From: an uncultured Psychroserpens sp.
GTDB lineage: Bacteria > Bacteroidota > Bacteroidia > Flavobacteriales > Flavobacteriaceae
DNA: 64,000 nucleotides
Direction of reading: 5' to 3'
NCBI RefSeq assembly: GCF_947503375.1
Contig: NZ_CANNDQ010000002.1
Span: 124,001 to 188,000, forward strand
Below are positions 37,575 through 44,873 of the stretch, one piece after another (position 1 is the first letter of the stretch; each line of letters opens with the position of its first letter). The notes beneath the pieces were generated by a model. The model made no database searches. It worked only from the letters and a program-made list of their open reading frames with translations, and was not told where the DNA came from. A program made the position numbers and the translations under genes.

Positions 37575-39107
37575 ATGAAAACACTCAGACTCATATTAGG
37601 TGATCAACTCAACATTAAACACACATGGTTCAAAAAAACTGACCATAATGTTTTGTATTGTTTATTTGAAATGCGTCAAGAAACCGATTATGTAAATCAT
37701 CACATCCAAAAGGTCATTGGTTTCTTTTCAGCAATGCGACAATTTGCTGTAGATTTAGAACAACTAGGTCATCAAGTATACTATTTAAAAATCAATGATA
37801 AGGGGAACTCACAACACCTTGACGACAACCTTTTACACTTAATAAAAACACACAACATTGAACACTTTGAATATATATTCCCAGACGAATATAGATTAGA
37901 TAAGCAAATAAATACGTTTTGTAAAACACTACCTATAACATCTAATGCTGTTTCAGCTGAACACTTTTATACTAATCGAGAAGACGTCGCACAATTTTTT
38001 AAAGGAAAAAAACAATTTCTCATGGAAAACTTCTACAGAAATATGCGGAAAAAACATAAAATTCTAGTAGTTGATGATCAGCCAGAAGGTGGAAAATGGA
38101 ATTTTGATAAAAGCAATAGAAATAAATGGAATGAAGACGTTAACATACCTGGTTATAAATGGTTCAATAATGATGTTAAAGCGGTTGTAAAAGCCATCAA
38201 AAAAGCAAATATCAAAACCATAGGTAAATTTAATACTAAAACCTTTTCATACCCAATAACTAGAGTTCAAGCCCTTGATCAACTCAAGTTCTTCTGCGAA
38301 AAACTATTAATTCATTTTGGTTCCTATCAAGATGCAATGCATACCGAAGAGCAATACCTCTTTCATTCACGGCTATCGTTTGCAATGAACTTAAAACTCA
38401 TCTCTCCAAAAGACGTTGTGACGACAGTAATGAACTATTATCGAAAGCATGATGATAAAATTGGTATTTCGCAAATTGAAGGTTTTATAAGACAAGTTAT
38501 CGGTTGGCGTGAATATATGAGAGGTATGTATTGGGCATTTATGCCTGAATACAAAATCAATAACAAACTAGATAATTATAACAAATTACCAGATTTTTTC
38601 TGGACAGGGAATACTAAAATGAGTTGCCTAAAACATGCCATAAATAACTCATTAGAAAATGGTTATGCACATCACATTCAGCGTTTAATGATTACTGGAA
38701 ATTATGCATTACTTACTCAAACAAATCCAGACGAAGTAGATGATTGGTATTTAGGCATTTATGTTGATGCCATAGAGTGGGTTCAGTTAACCAACACTAG
38801 AGGAATGAGTCAATTTGCAGATGGTGGTAAAATTGCTACGAAGCCATATGTATCGTCTGGGTCTTATATTAACAAGATGAGTAATTATTGTACAGATTGT
38901 CATTACAATAAAAATAAAAAAACGGAAGACAACGCTTGCCCTTTCAATAGCTTATATTGGAATTTCCTAGACGAAAAAAGAACACTGCTCAGTAACAACT
39001 TTAGAATGAAAATGATGTATAGTTTGTTAGATAAAATGAATAAGCAAGAGCTTCAAGCCATCAAAGAAAAAGCACAACATATTATTAAACATCAAGATGA
39101 ATACTAA
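37575..39107 (+). CDS. Iron-sulfur bacterial photolyase (PhrB type)
   Basis: 510 residues. Belongs to the FeS-BCP group, typified by Agrobacterium PhrB, a (6-4) photolyase with a [4Fe-4S] cluster and lumazine antenna. All four cluster cysteines are present at C351, C439, C442 and C455, each one residue after those known for PhrB (350, 438, 441, 454). Other features: LILGDQLN at the start, RQVIGWREYMRGMYW, and NALLTQTNP-type TGNYALLTQTNPDEVDDW. It starts one base after the cry-DASH stop and overlaps the next gene by 11 bases. Confidence 0.94.
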   Translation: MKTLRLILGDQLNIKHTWFKKTDHNVLYCLFEMRQETDYVNHHIQKVIGFFSAMRQFAVDLEQLGHQVYYLKINDKGNSQHLDDNLLHLIKTHNIEHFEYIFPDEYRLDKQINTFCKTLPITSNAVSAEHFYTNREDVAQFFKGKKQFLMENFYRNMRKKHKILVVDDQPEGGKWNFDKSNRNKWNEDVNIPGYKWFNNDVKAVVKAIKKANIKTIGKFNTKTFSYPITRVQALDQLKFFCEKLLIHFGSYQDAMHTEEQYLFHSRLSFAMNLKLISPKDVVTTVMNYYRKHDDKIGISQIEGFIRQVIGWREYMRGMYWAFMPEYKINNKLDNYNKLPDFFWTGNTKMSCLKHAINNSLENGYAHHIQRLMITGNYALLTQTNPDEVDDWYLGIYVDAIEWVQLTNTRGMSQFADGGKIATKPYVSSGSYINKMSNYCTDCHYNKNKKTEDNACPFNSLYWNFLDEKRTLLSNNFRMKMMYSLLDKMNKQELQAIKEKAQHIIKHQDEY

Positions 39108-40575
39108 TGCACCAGAGATAAATGTGGTTTGGTTAAAACGAGACCTTCGACTGGAAGATAATGAAGCCATTAGTAATGCTTTAGCTTCAGGTAGGCGTAC
39201 ACTACTACTCTATGTCTTCGAAACTATGCTCATAGAAGACGATCATTACAGTAAACGTCATTGGGATTTCGTTAAAGAGTCTATTAAAGATTTAAACCTA
39301 TGTTTAAAACCCTATCATTCTAAAGTATTAACTGTTAAAAGCGATATTATCACAGCTATTAACCAATTAATGGAGTGCTACACCATTAGAAATGTATATT
39401 CACATCAAGAAACAGGTATTCTAATTACTTATAATCGCGATAAATCATTTAATCGTTTTTGTAAAAATAATCTTATCACATGGCATGAAAATATCAACAA
39501 TGGTGTACAACGTGGTCTAAAAGATAGAGAACAGTGGATAAATTTATGCAATGCTTATTTTGAGCTCCAACCTCTAGTTTTCACACCACAAGAAAATCAA
39601 CTATTACATTTAAGAGAAATAGAACAGTTAGAAACACTTTTACATGTACCATCTCTTGTGACTAATAATAACTCAGTCTTCCAAAAAGGAGGTAGAACGA
39701 TAGGTCAAAAATATCTTCAATCATTTTTAGAAAAGCGTTATGTAAATTATATGTTTCATATTTCTAAACCCGAATTATCTCGAACCAGTTGTAGTCGTAT
39801 TTCTCCTTATTTAGCTTGGGGAAATATATCTGTTAGAGAAGTCTATAGAAAGACATATCTATTAAATGAAACGCTATCGAATAAAAAGCCTTTAGAAGCA
39901 TTTATGTCTCGATTGAGATGGCAATCTCACTTTATTCAAAAATTTGAAATGGAGCATACTATGGAAAAAGAAAGCTTGAATAAAGGTTTTCAAAAGCTTA
40001 AGAAGCATGTTTCAGAAACTTATCAAAAAGCATGGAAAAACGGAAAAACTGGTTACCCGTTAGTCGATGCAGCGATGCGTTGCCTAAACGAAACTGGTTA
40101 TCTCAATTTTAGAATGCGGGCATTAGTGGTTTCATTCTTCACACATAATCTATGGCAACCCTGGCAAGCAGCATCGCGACATTTATCACAACAATTTCTA
40201 GATTTTGAGCCTGGTATCCATTATCCGCAATTACAAATGCAAGCAGGTGAAACTGGTACAAACATGCTAAGAATATATAACCCAATTAAAAACAGTCTAG
40301 AACATGATCCAGACGCCGTATTTATTAAAAAATGGGTTCCAGAATTAAGACACTTAGAAATACCCCTAGCCCATCAGCCATTTCTAATGACAGAGATGGA
40401 ACAACAATTCTATAATTTTAAGTTAGGTATAGACTACCCTTTACCAGTAGTTGATATAGAAGAAACTCGTAAAAAAGCGACAGAAATCCTTTGGAATCTA
40501 CGTAAAAATAAAAAAGTCAAGGACGAGAACAAGAGAATTCTTAAAAAACACACCCTTGCAAAATCAAAAAACTAA
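39097..40575 (+). CDS. Divergent photolyase/cryptochrome-like flavoprotein
   Basis: 492 residues. The antenna domain (VVWLKRDLRLEDNEAIS) and much of the FAD domain (GKTGYPLVDAAMRCLNETGYLNFRMRALVVSF) are class I-like. However the flavin-facing block, normally ASN-x-GNWQW...FRIFNP, is replaced at about 369-400 by FEPGIHYPQLQMQAGETGTN then MLRIYNP. The segment HDPDAVFIKKWVPEL follows, typical of a separate bacterial clade. The changed pocket makes standard CPD repair uncertain; a blue-light sensor or different lesion is possible. The last gene of this operon; the lysine-rich C-terminus is probably disordered. Confidence 0.9.
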   Translation: MNTNAPEINVVWLKRDLRLEDNEAISNALASGRRTLLLYVFETMLIEDDHYSKRHWDFVKESIKDLNLCLKPYHSKVLTVKSDIITAINQLMECYTIRNVYSHQETGILITYNRDKSFNRFCKNNLITWHENINNGVQRGLKDREQWINLCNAYFELQPLVFTPQENQLLHLREIEQLETLLHVPSLVTNNNSVFQKGGRTIGQKYLQSFLEKRYVNYMFHISKPELSRTSCSRISPYLAWGNISVREVYRKTYLLNETLSNKKPLEAFMSRLRWQSHFIQKFEMEHTMEKESLNKGFQKLKKHVSETYQKAWKNGKTGYPLVDAAMRCLNETGYLNFRMRALVVSFFTHNLWQPWQAASRHLSQQFLDFEPGIHYPQLQMQAGETGTNMLRIYNPIKNSLEHDPDAVFIKKWVPELRHLEIPLAHQPFLMTEMEQQFYNFKLGIDYPLPVVDIEETRKKATEILWNLRKNKKVKDENKRILKKHTLAKSKN

Positions 40576-40645
40576 ATATAAATTATTGTTTATCAGATAT
40601 TTATACACAAAAACAACTTACATTAATAGAATTATGTTAATTTTT

Positions 40646-40688
40646 TGTTTAAGTATTATATAAAAAGATTAAACATTTCGTAAATTTG
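40646..40688 (+). promoter_or_regulatory. Promoter of photolyase operon 2 with the same inverted repeat
   Basis: TGTTTA (40646-40651) and TAAACA (40670-40675) repeat the arrangement seen before the TetR-like gene, with the identical 18-base spacer. A perfect -7 element TAAATTTG is at 40681-40688; the -33 position (near 40658) lacks TTTG. The inverted repeat straddles that position, as expected for activator binding or repressor occlusion. About 15 bases would separate the transcription start from the TTG start at 40710. Confidence 0.65.
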
Positions 40689-40709
40689 AGTGATTCAGAT
40701 TTTTGAACA

Positions 40710-41135
40710 TTGGTTTTAGATTCAACACATCCAAATAAAGAACATAAACAAATCATTAATGATTTAATTGGGAAGCCTTATTCATTTTTTGAATCGTTTA
40801 AAATGGGAGGCGTTGGTTCTAAACGAATGATTATTGAAGAAGTGAGTCCAAATATGCAACAATATTTAAACTTAGTATCCGATATAAACTATGCAAATAT
40901 AGAAATGCGTTCAGGTGGTATTCTTATTTACATCAATAAAGGATTAAAAAATTTCACATGGATTATTCCTTATTACCAATTGGTAATCTATAAAACCAAT
41001 GGTGCAAGCATACATTCACAAGGAAAGTTTATCCATTTTAGAAATAATAAAACCTTTAAAGAGAATAAGACGTTCTTGAACAAGCTCTTAGATGCAAAAG
41101 TACAATATGATACACGCTATGATTTTCAAAGATAA
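40710..41135 (+). CDS. Uncharacterised protein of the photolyase island
   Basis: 141 residues starting at TTG (40710), the only plausible start near the promoter; the first in-frame ATG is at 40803. I do not recognise a family. It looks like a small beta-rich soluble protein with FKMGGVGSKRMIIEE and an aromatic strand NFTWIIPYYQLVIYKTNG. There is no signal peptide or membrane helix. It opens the second operon and overlaps the TIGR03643 gene by 17 bases, so it is likely functional in the same response. Confidence 0.68.
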   Translation: MVLDSTHPNKEHKQIINDLIGKPYSFFESFKMGGVGSKRMIIEEVSPNMQQYLNLVSDINYANIEMRSGGILIYINKGLKNFTWIIPYYQLVIYKTNGASIHSQGKFIHFRNNKTFKENKTFLNKLLDAKVQYDTRYDFQR

Positions 41136-41406
41136 AAATGAGTTAGACATAAGAGCAATAGATAGGGTTATAGAGATGGCTTGGGAAGACAGAACATCAT
41201 TTGAAGCTATTGAATTTCAGTTTGGCTTAAAAGAACAAGAAGTGATTGAACTAATGCGAAGAGAAATGAAGCCGAAAAGTTTCAAAATGTGGCGAAAGCG
41301 AGTTCAAGGACGAAAAACAAAACACGAAAAATTAAGAACATTTTCTGAGGGTAGATTTAAATGTTCTAGACAAAAACAAATTACCCAAAACTCAATATCG
41401 AAATGA
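41119..41406 (+). CDS. TIGR03643 family protein
   Basis: 95 residues from the ATG at 41119 (an alternative ATG at 41107 is in frame). The family core is clear: DIRAIDRVIEMAWEDRTSFEAIEFQFGL, then EVIELMRREMKPKSFKMWRKRVQGRKTKHEKLR. It resembles a small helix-turn-helix (a helical pair then a basic segment) and may bind nucleic acid. TIGR03643 genes recur beside photolyases in Bacteroidota and Proteobacteria. The C-terminal tail after residue 75 is basic. Function unknown. Confidence 0.85.
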   Translation: MIFKDKNELDIRAIDRVIEMAWEDRTSFEAIEFQFGLKEQEVIELMRREMKPKSFKMWRKRVQGRKTKHEKLRTFSEGRFKCSRQKQITQNSISK

Positions 41407-41463
41407 TAACGTGCTTTGTTCATAGAGATGAGTACTTGAGACAGCACATTAAAAAGAAAACAA

Positions 41464-42159
41464 ATGAGCATAAACACATTAAACTTAAAAAATAACGGCC
41501 ATAGATTAAATGGTTTTTCAACTTCAGATATTGGTGATGACCATCTTTATACAGGTTTAGAGACACCAATGAAAAACGATGCATTCATACTTAGTGATTC
41601 AGAAAAAAAAGAACGCATTGCCATTTTATTTGAAGAAATTATGGATGTTATGGGTTTAGATCTCACTGACGATTCATTAAAAGGCACACCAAAACGTGTA
41701 GCAAAAATGTATATCGATGAAATATTTTCAGGGTTGAATCCAAAGAACAAGCCCAAAGTCGCATTATTTGATAACAAATATCAATACAATCAAATGCTTG
41801 TAGAAAAGAATATCACCTTCTATTCCAACTGCGAACACCACTTTGTTCCAATTATAGGAAAAGCACATGTAGCATATATTTCCTCTGGAAAAGTTATTGG
41901 ACTTTCAAAATTAAATAGAATTGTACAATACTATGCTAAACGCCCACAAGTACAAGAGCGTTTAACCAATCAAATTGCTGAAGAGCTTAAAAACATACTA
42001 CACACTGAAGATATCGCTGTTATTATTGATGCTAAGCATTTATGTGTTTCATCAAGAGGGATAAAAGATGATACCTCAGCCACAGTTACAACCTACTATG
42101 GTGGTCAATTTAATACTACTGAAAAAATCACAGAATTACATAACTATATAAATAATTAA
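41464..42159 (+). CDS. folE: GTP cyclohydrolase I
   Basis: 231 residues. Converts GTP to 7,8-dihydroneopterin triphosphate, first step to folates and pterins. The zinc site is visible: Cys and His in YSNCEHHFVP near 122-128, and Cys in KHLCVSSRGI near 190. Other signatures: GTPKRVAKMY and VIGLSKLNRIVQYYAKRPQVQERLT. It has an N-terminal extension of about 45 residues before the core. Its place in the photolyase operon suggests production of methenyl-tetrahydrofolate antenna or another pterin; a second housekeeping folE may exist elsewhere. Confidence 0.95.
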   Translation: MSINTLNLKNNGHRLNGFSTSDIGDDHLYTGLETPMKNDAFILSDSEKKERIAILFEEIMDVMGLDLTDDSLKGTPKRVAKMYIDEIFSGLNPKNKPKVALFDNKYQYNQMLVEKNITFYSNCEHHFVPIIGKAHVAYISSGKVIGLSKLNRIVQYYAKRPQVQERLTNQIAEELKNILHTEDIAVIIDAKHLCVSSRGIKDDTSATVTTYYGGQFNTTEKITELHNYINN

Positions 42160-42163
42160 GACT

Positions 42164-42388
42164 ATGGAAGTAATAAACAGAGCCTTAGAATTTGAGCAAA
42201 GAAAAATGAGATCTTTATCTACTAGTGATCGAGTTAAGATTTCGCGTGAAGCAAAAGCGTTGATTTTAGATTTAAATCAAATCTATAAAGAACGAAAAGA
42301 CCAAAAGATTATGGATATTATGAAACGTTTAACAGTAATCAAACGTAAAGTAGAAAAACGCCTTAAAGGACATTTATCTGCTGTATAA
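42164..42388 (+). CDS. Small basic helical protein
   Basis: 74 residues, lying 4 bases after folE. Strongly helical and basic (FEQRKMRSLSTSDRVKISREAKALILDLNQIYKERKD, then KRLTVIKRKVEKRLKG). No signal peptide or membrane segment and no recognised domain; it could bind nucleic acid or a partner protein. Its spacing indicates co-transcription with folE. It closes the second operon; the next gene follows after 139 bases. Confidence 0.72.
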   Translation: MEVINRALEFEQRKMRSLSTSDRVKISREAKALILDLNQIYKERKDQKIMDIMKRLTVIKRKVEKRLKGHLSAV

Positions 42389-42527
42389 CAAGCATTACAA
42401 AATGCTGGTAACTATAATTTTACCTACATTTCATTTTTTTGATTGTTTTAGCTTTAGTTTAAATCAAAAGGTAAAATGGGTTATCAGCTTTTTATATGTA
42501 ATGTATTAATCAATACCAAAAACACAC

Positions 42528-43211
42528 ATGAAAACATACGTAGTTGTTGGAGGCAGTAAAGGGATAGGAAACGCCATAGTAACTACCTTACTGGAAAATC
42601 ACTATGTGATCAACATAAGTAGAAGCGCTCCAAAATTAACACACCCAAACCTAACGCACCACCAATGTGATATACTTACTGATCAACTCCCAAATATTGA
42701 AACTGCAGACGGCTTAGTCTATTGTCCAGGTAGCATTAATCTTAAACCTATTTCACGTTTTAGTTTAGATGAGTTTCGCAATGACTATGAAATTAACGTG
42801 ATTGGTGCTGTGAAAGCCATACAAACATATTTGAATGTGATAAAAAATGGAGAAAATCCTTCTATAGTTTTATTCAGTACAGTGGCTACTAAATTAGGAA
42901 TGCCTTTCCATTCAAGTGTAGCAGCAGCAAAATCTGGAGTTGAAGGCTTGGTAAAATCTTTGGGAGCAGAATTAGCAACAACACTCAGAATTAATGCAAT
43001 TGCACCTACAGTTACAAATACTGAATTAGCTTCAAAGCTTCTTAGAAATGAAAAAATGATAGAAAATATCACAGAGCGCCATCCAATGAAAAAATTCCTC
43101 CAACCTCAAGACGTTGCTGAAATGGCAGAATTTCTACTTTCTGATAGATCAAGCTCTATTTCAGGTCAGGTATTTGAAATAGATTGTGGTATTGTAAGTT
43201 TTAAAATATAG
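42528..43211 (+). CDS. Short-chain dehydrogenase lacking the catalytic tyrosine
   Basis: 227 residues with a classical SDR Rossmann fold: the VVGGSKGIGNAIV nucleotide motif at 6-18, NVIG-type IGAVKAIQTY and FEIDCGI at the end. The normal YxxxK catalytic pair is broken: the lysine is K135 (AAAKSGVEG) but the position four residues earlier is V131, not Tyr. Ser117/Thr118 are present. It may be non-oxidoreductive, perhaps binding a nucleotide or flavin. Starts a third run of genes (SDR, peroxidase, Lacal_2735-like, TspO, SRPBCC, photolyase). Confidence 0.85.
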   Translation: MKTYVVVGGSKGIGNAIVTTLLENHYVINISRSAPKLTHPNLTHHQCDILTDQLPNIETADGLVYCPGSINLKPISRFSLDEFRNDYEINVIGAVKAIQTYLNVIKNGENPSIVLFSTVATKLGMPFHSSVAAAKSGVEGLVKSLGAELATTLRINAIAPTVTNTELASKLLRNEKMIENITERHPMKKFLQPQDVAEMAEFLLSDRSSSISGQVFEIDCGIVSFKI

Positions 43212-43213
43212 GT

Positions 43214-43750
43214 ATGAATCCGTACAAGATCTTTATGGCAACATTATTCTCAAAACCAACAATACATCAATTGAACAGATCTTCTATTTACAATATAGAA
43301 ATCAACACAATTGATGGTAAACCCTTAAACTTTTCGGATTTTAAAGGAAAGTATATGCTAATTGTTAACGTTGCCTCTAAATGCGGTTTCACATCTCAAT
43401 ATAAAGCACTGCAAGACCTATATAATACTCATAAAGAAAAACTAATTGTAATAGGTGTGCCATGTAACCAATTTGGAAATCAAGAACCAGGAGATGCTGA
43501 AACCATTACATCATTTTGTAAGATTAATTATGGTGTAACATTTCCAATTACTGAAAAGGTTGATGTTAAGGGCACTAATCAACATCCGTTATACGCATGG
43601 TTAACACAAAAGCTAAAAAATGGTGTAAAAAACTCAAAAGTAAAATGGAATTTTCAAAAATACATTCTCGATACTAATGGTGAACTAATAGATCATTACT
43701 ACTCTACGACCTTACCAACCAGTGCAAAAATTACAAAACATATAAAATAG
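43214..43750 (+). CDS. Glutathione peroxidase-like peroxidase
   Basis: 178 residues. Reduces hydroperoxides; bacterial cysteine forms usually draw electrons from thioredoxin. Active-site Cys57 (VASKCGFTSQY), Gln86 (PCNQFGNQEPGD) and the Trp in VKWNFQKY are all present. No Sec codon. A short N-terminal extension (about 24 residues before SSIYNIEINTI) has no clear signal. It is 2 bases after the SDR and 6 before the small Lacal_2735-like gene, which fits a light-induced oxidative-stress role. Confidence 0.93.
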   Translation: MNPYKIFMATLFSKPTIHQLNRSSIYNIEINTIDGKPLNFSDFKGKYMLIVNVASKCGFTSQYKALQDLYNTHKEKLIVIGVPCNQFGNQEPGDAETITSFCKINYGVTFPITEKVDVKGTNQHPLYAWLTQKLKNGVKNSKVKWNFQKYILDTNGELIDHYYSTTLPTSAKITKHIK

Positions 43751-43756
43751 AAACCA

Positions 43757-43933
43757 ATGTTTGGAATATTTAAAAAAAGCTCTGAAGTAGATAAGCTTCA
43801 AAAAAAATATGAGAAGTTAATGAAAGAATGGCACGCACTATCTACAACGAACAGAGCTGAAAGTGATAAAAAATATGCAGAAGCTCAACGTGTATTAGAT
43901 CGTATAGAAGCACTTCAATCCCATAAAGAATGA
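43757..43933 (+). CDS. Lacal_2735-like small protein
   Basis: 58 residues. The start MFGIFKKSSEVDKLQKKYEK, followed by LMKEWHALSTTNRAESDKKY, fits the flavobacterial Lacal_2735 small-protein family, of unknown function. The sequence is highly charged and helical, probably a short coiled coil. Its TGA overlaps the TspO start in an ATGA arrangement (4 bases), and only 6 bases separate it from the peroxidase stop. It is therefore certainly transcribed with its neighbours. Confidence 0.82.
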   Translation: MFGIFKKSSEVDKLQKKYEKLMKEWHALSTTNRAESDKKYAEAQRVLDRIEALQSHKE

Positions 43934-44391
43934 AGTTTATAAAGTCTTTTTTAGTATTTGTGATTTTAAATTTTACTGCGCTTTTCATTGGTTCATGGCT
44001 CATGGCTCAAGGTCCACAAAACAGATGGTATATTGATCTGAACAAAGCGCCTTGGACTCCTGATGGCTGGGTTTTTGGTGTAGCTTGGACTATAGTAATG
44101 ATATGCTTTTCGGCTTACATGGCCTATTTGTATCCCGAAAGGCCAACAAATAAAATAGCACTATTATTCGCCATACAATTTATTCTGAATATCAGTTGGA
44201 ACTTCATATTTTTCGATCAAAGACTTATTAATATTGCGCTTGTAAACATTGTTGTACTTGCAATTATTATTACAGCATTCTTATTCACATACTTAAAAGA
44301 TTTAAAAGGAAAATCTATACTCATCCTTCCTTATTTAATATGGTTATGTGTTGCAACATCGCTTAATCTTTACATTTCAATTTACAACTAA
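43930..44391 (+). CDS. TspO/MBR family membrane protein
   Basis: 153 residues, five transmembrane helices. Characteristic features: WYIDLNKAPWTPDGWVFGVAWTIVM near 34-58, and WNFIFFDQRL near 91-100. TspO binds tetrapyrroles such as protoporphyrin IX and cholesterol-like ligands and can degrade porphyrin in light. In a photolyase island, handling photosensitising porphyrins is an attractive role. Coupled to the Lacal_2735-like gene (4-base overlap) and separated from the SRPBCC gene by one base. Confidence 0.93.
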   Translation: MKFIKSFLVFVILNFTALFIGSWLMAQGPQNRWYIDLNKAPWTPDGWVFGVAWTIVMICFSAYMAYLYPERPTNKIALLFAIQFILNISWNFIFFDQRLINIALVNIVVLAIIITAFLFTYLKDLKGKSILILPYLIWLCVATSLNLYISIYN

Positions 44392-44392
44392 T

Positions 44393-44860
44393 ATGAAAAT
44401 ATACAGATTACATAAAAAGCAAAACTTACCCATTACAATTGACATTGCTTGGGCGTTTTTATCAGATCCAAAAAACCTCAAGACCATTACGCCAGATTAT
44501 ATGGGCTTTCACATCCTTTCTGGTGCAGACAGGCCTATGTATGCCGGACAAATCATTCAGTATATTGTCACACCAGTTCTAGGAATTAAAACCAAATGGG
44601 TTACAGAAATTACCCATAGTATTGACAAACATTACTTTGTAGACGAACAACGCTTTGGTCCATATTCACTTTGGCATCACAAGCACTTCATAAAAGAAAT
44701 TGACGGAGGCGTTGAAATGGAAGATATCATAGACTATAAAGTTCCTTTAGGAATTCTAGGTCAATTGGTTCATCCAATTCTAGTCAAGCCTAAACTTGAA
44801 GAAATTTTTAATTATAGAACTCAGAAATTGGAAGAATTATTCGGAACTTACAACCCATAA
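44393..44860 (+). CDS. SRPBCC-family protein of the photolyase island
   Basis: 155 residues from the ATG at 44393, right after TspO; the longer frame from 44348 runs through the TspO 3' end and is rejected. The START/SRPBCC fold binds hydrophobic ligands. Motifs: LPITIDIAWAFLSDPKNLKTITPDYMGFHIL, HHKHFIKEIDGGVEMEDIIDYKVPLG and VHPILVKPKLEEIFNYR, a subtype often placed beside photolyases and TspO. Ligand unknown; tetrapyrrole or carotenoid is a guess. Confidence 0.86.
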   Translation: MKIYRLHKKQNLPITIDIAWAFLSDPKNLKTITPDYMGFHILSGADRPMYAGQIIQYIVTPVLGIKTKWVTEITHSIDKHYFVDEQRFGPYSLWHHKHFIKEIDGGVEMEDIIDYKVPLGILGQLVHPILVKPKLEEIFNYRTQKLEELFGTYNP

Positions 44861-44873
44861 GAATTACTGTTTT

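Noticed and set aside
40576..40709. Terminator or small RNA between the two photolyase operons
   Set aside because: No stem-loop with a T run was found; only the regulatory module stands out.
42448..42480. Third copy of the island operator upstream of the SDR gene
   Set aside because: TTGTTTTAGC and TTTAAATC resemble parts of the shared module, but the TAAACA half-site and -7 element spacing are missing.
44348..44392. N-terminal extension of the island SRPBCC protein
   Set aside because: It runs through the TspO 3' end in another frame; the ATG at 44393 directly after TspO fits the family.
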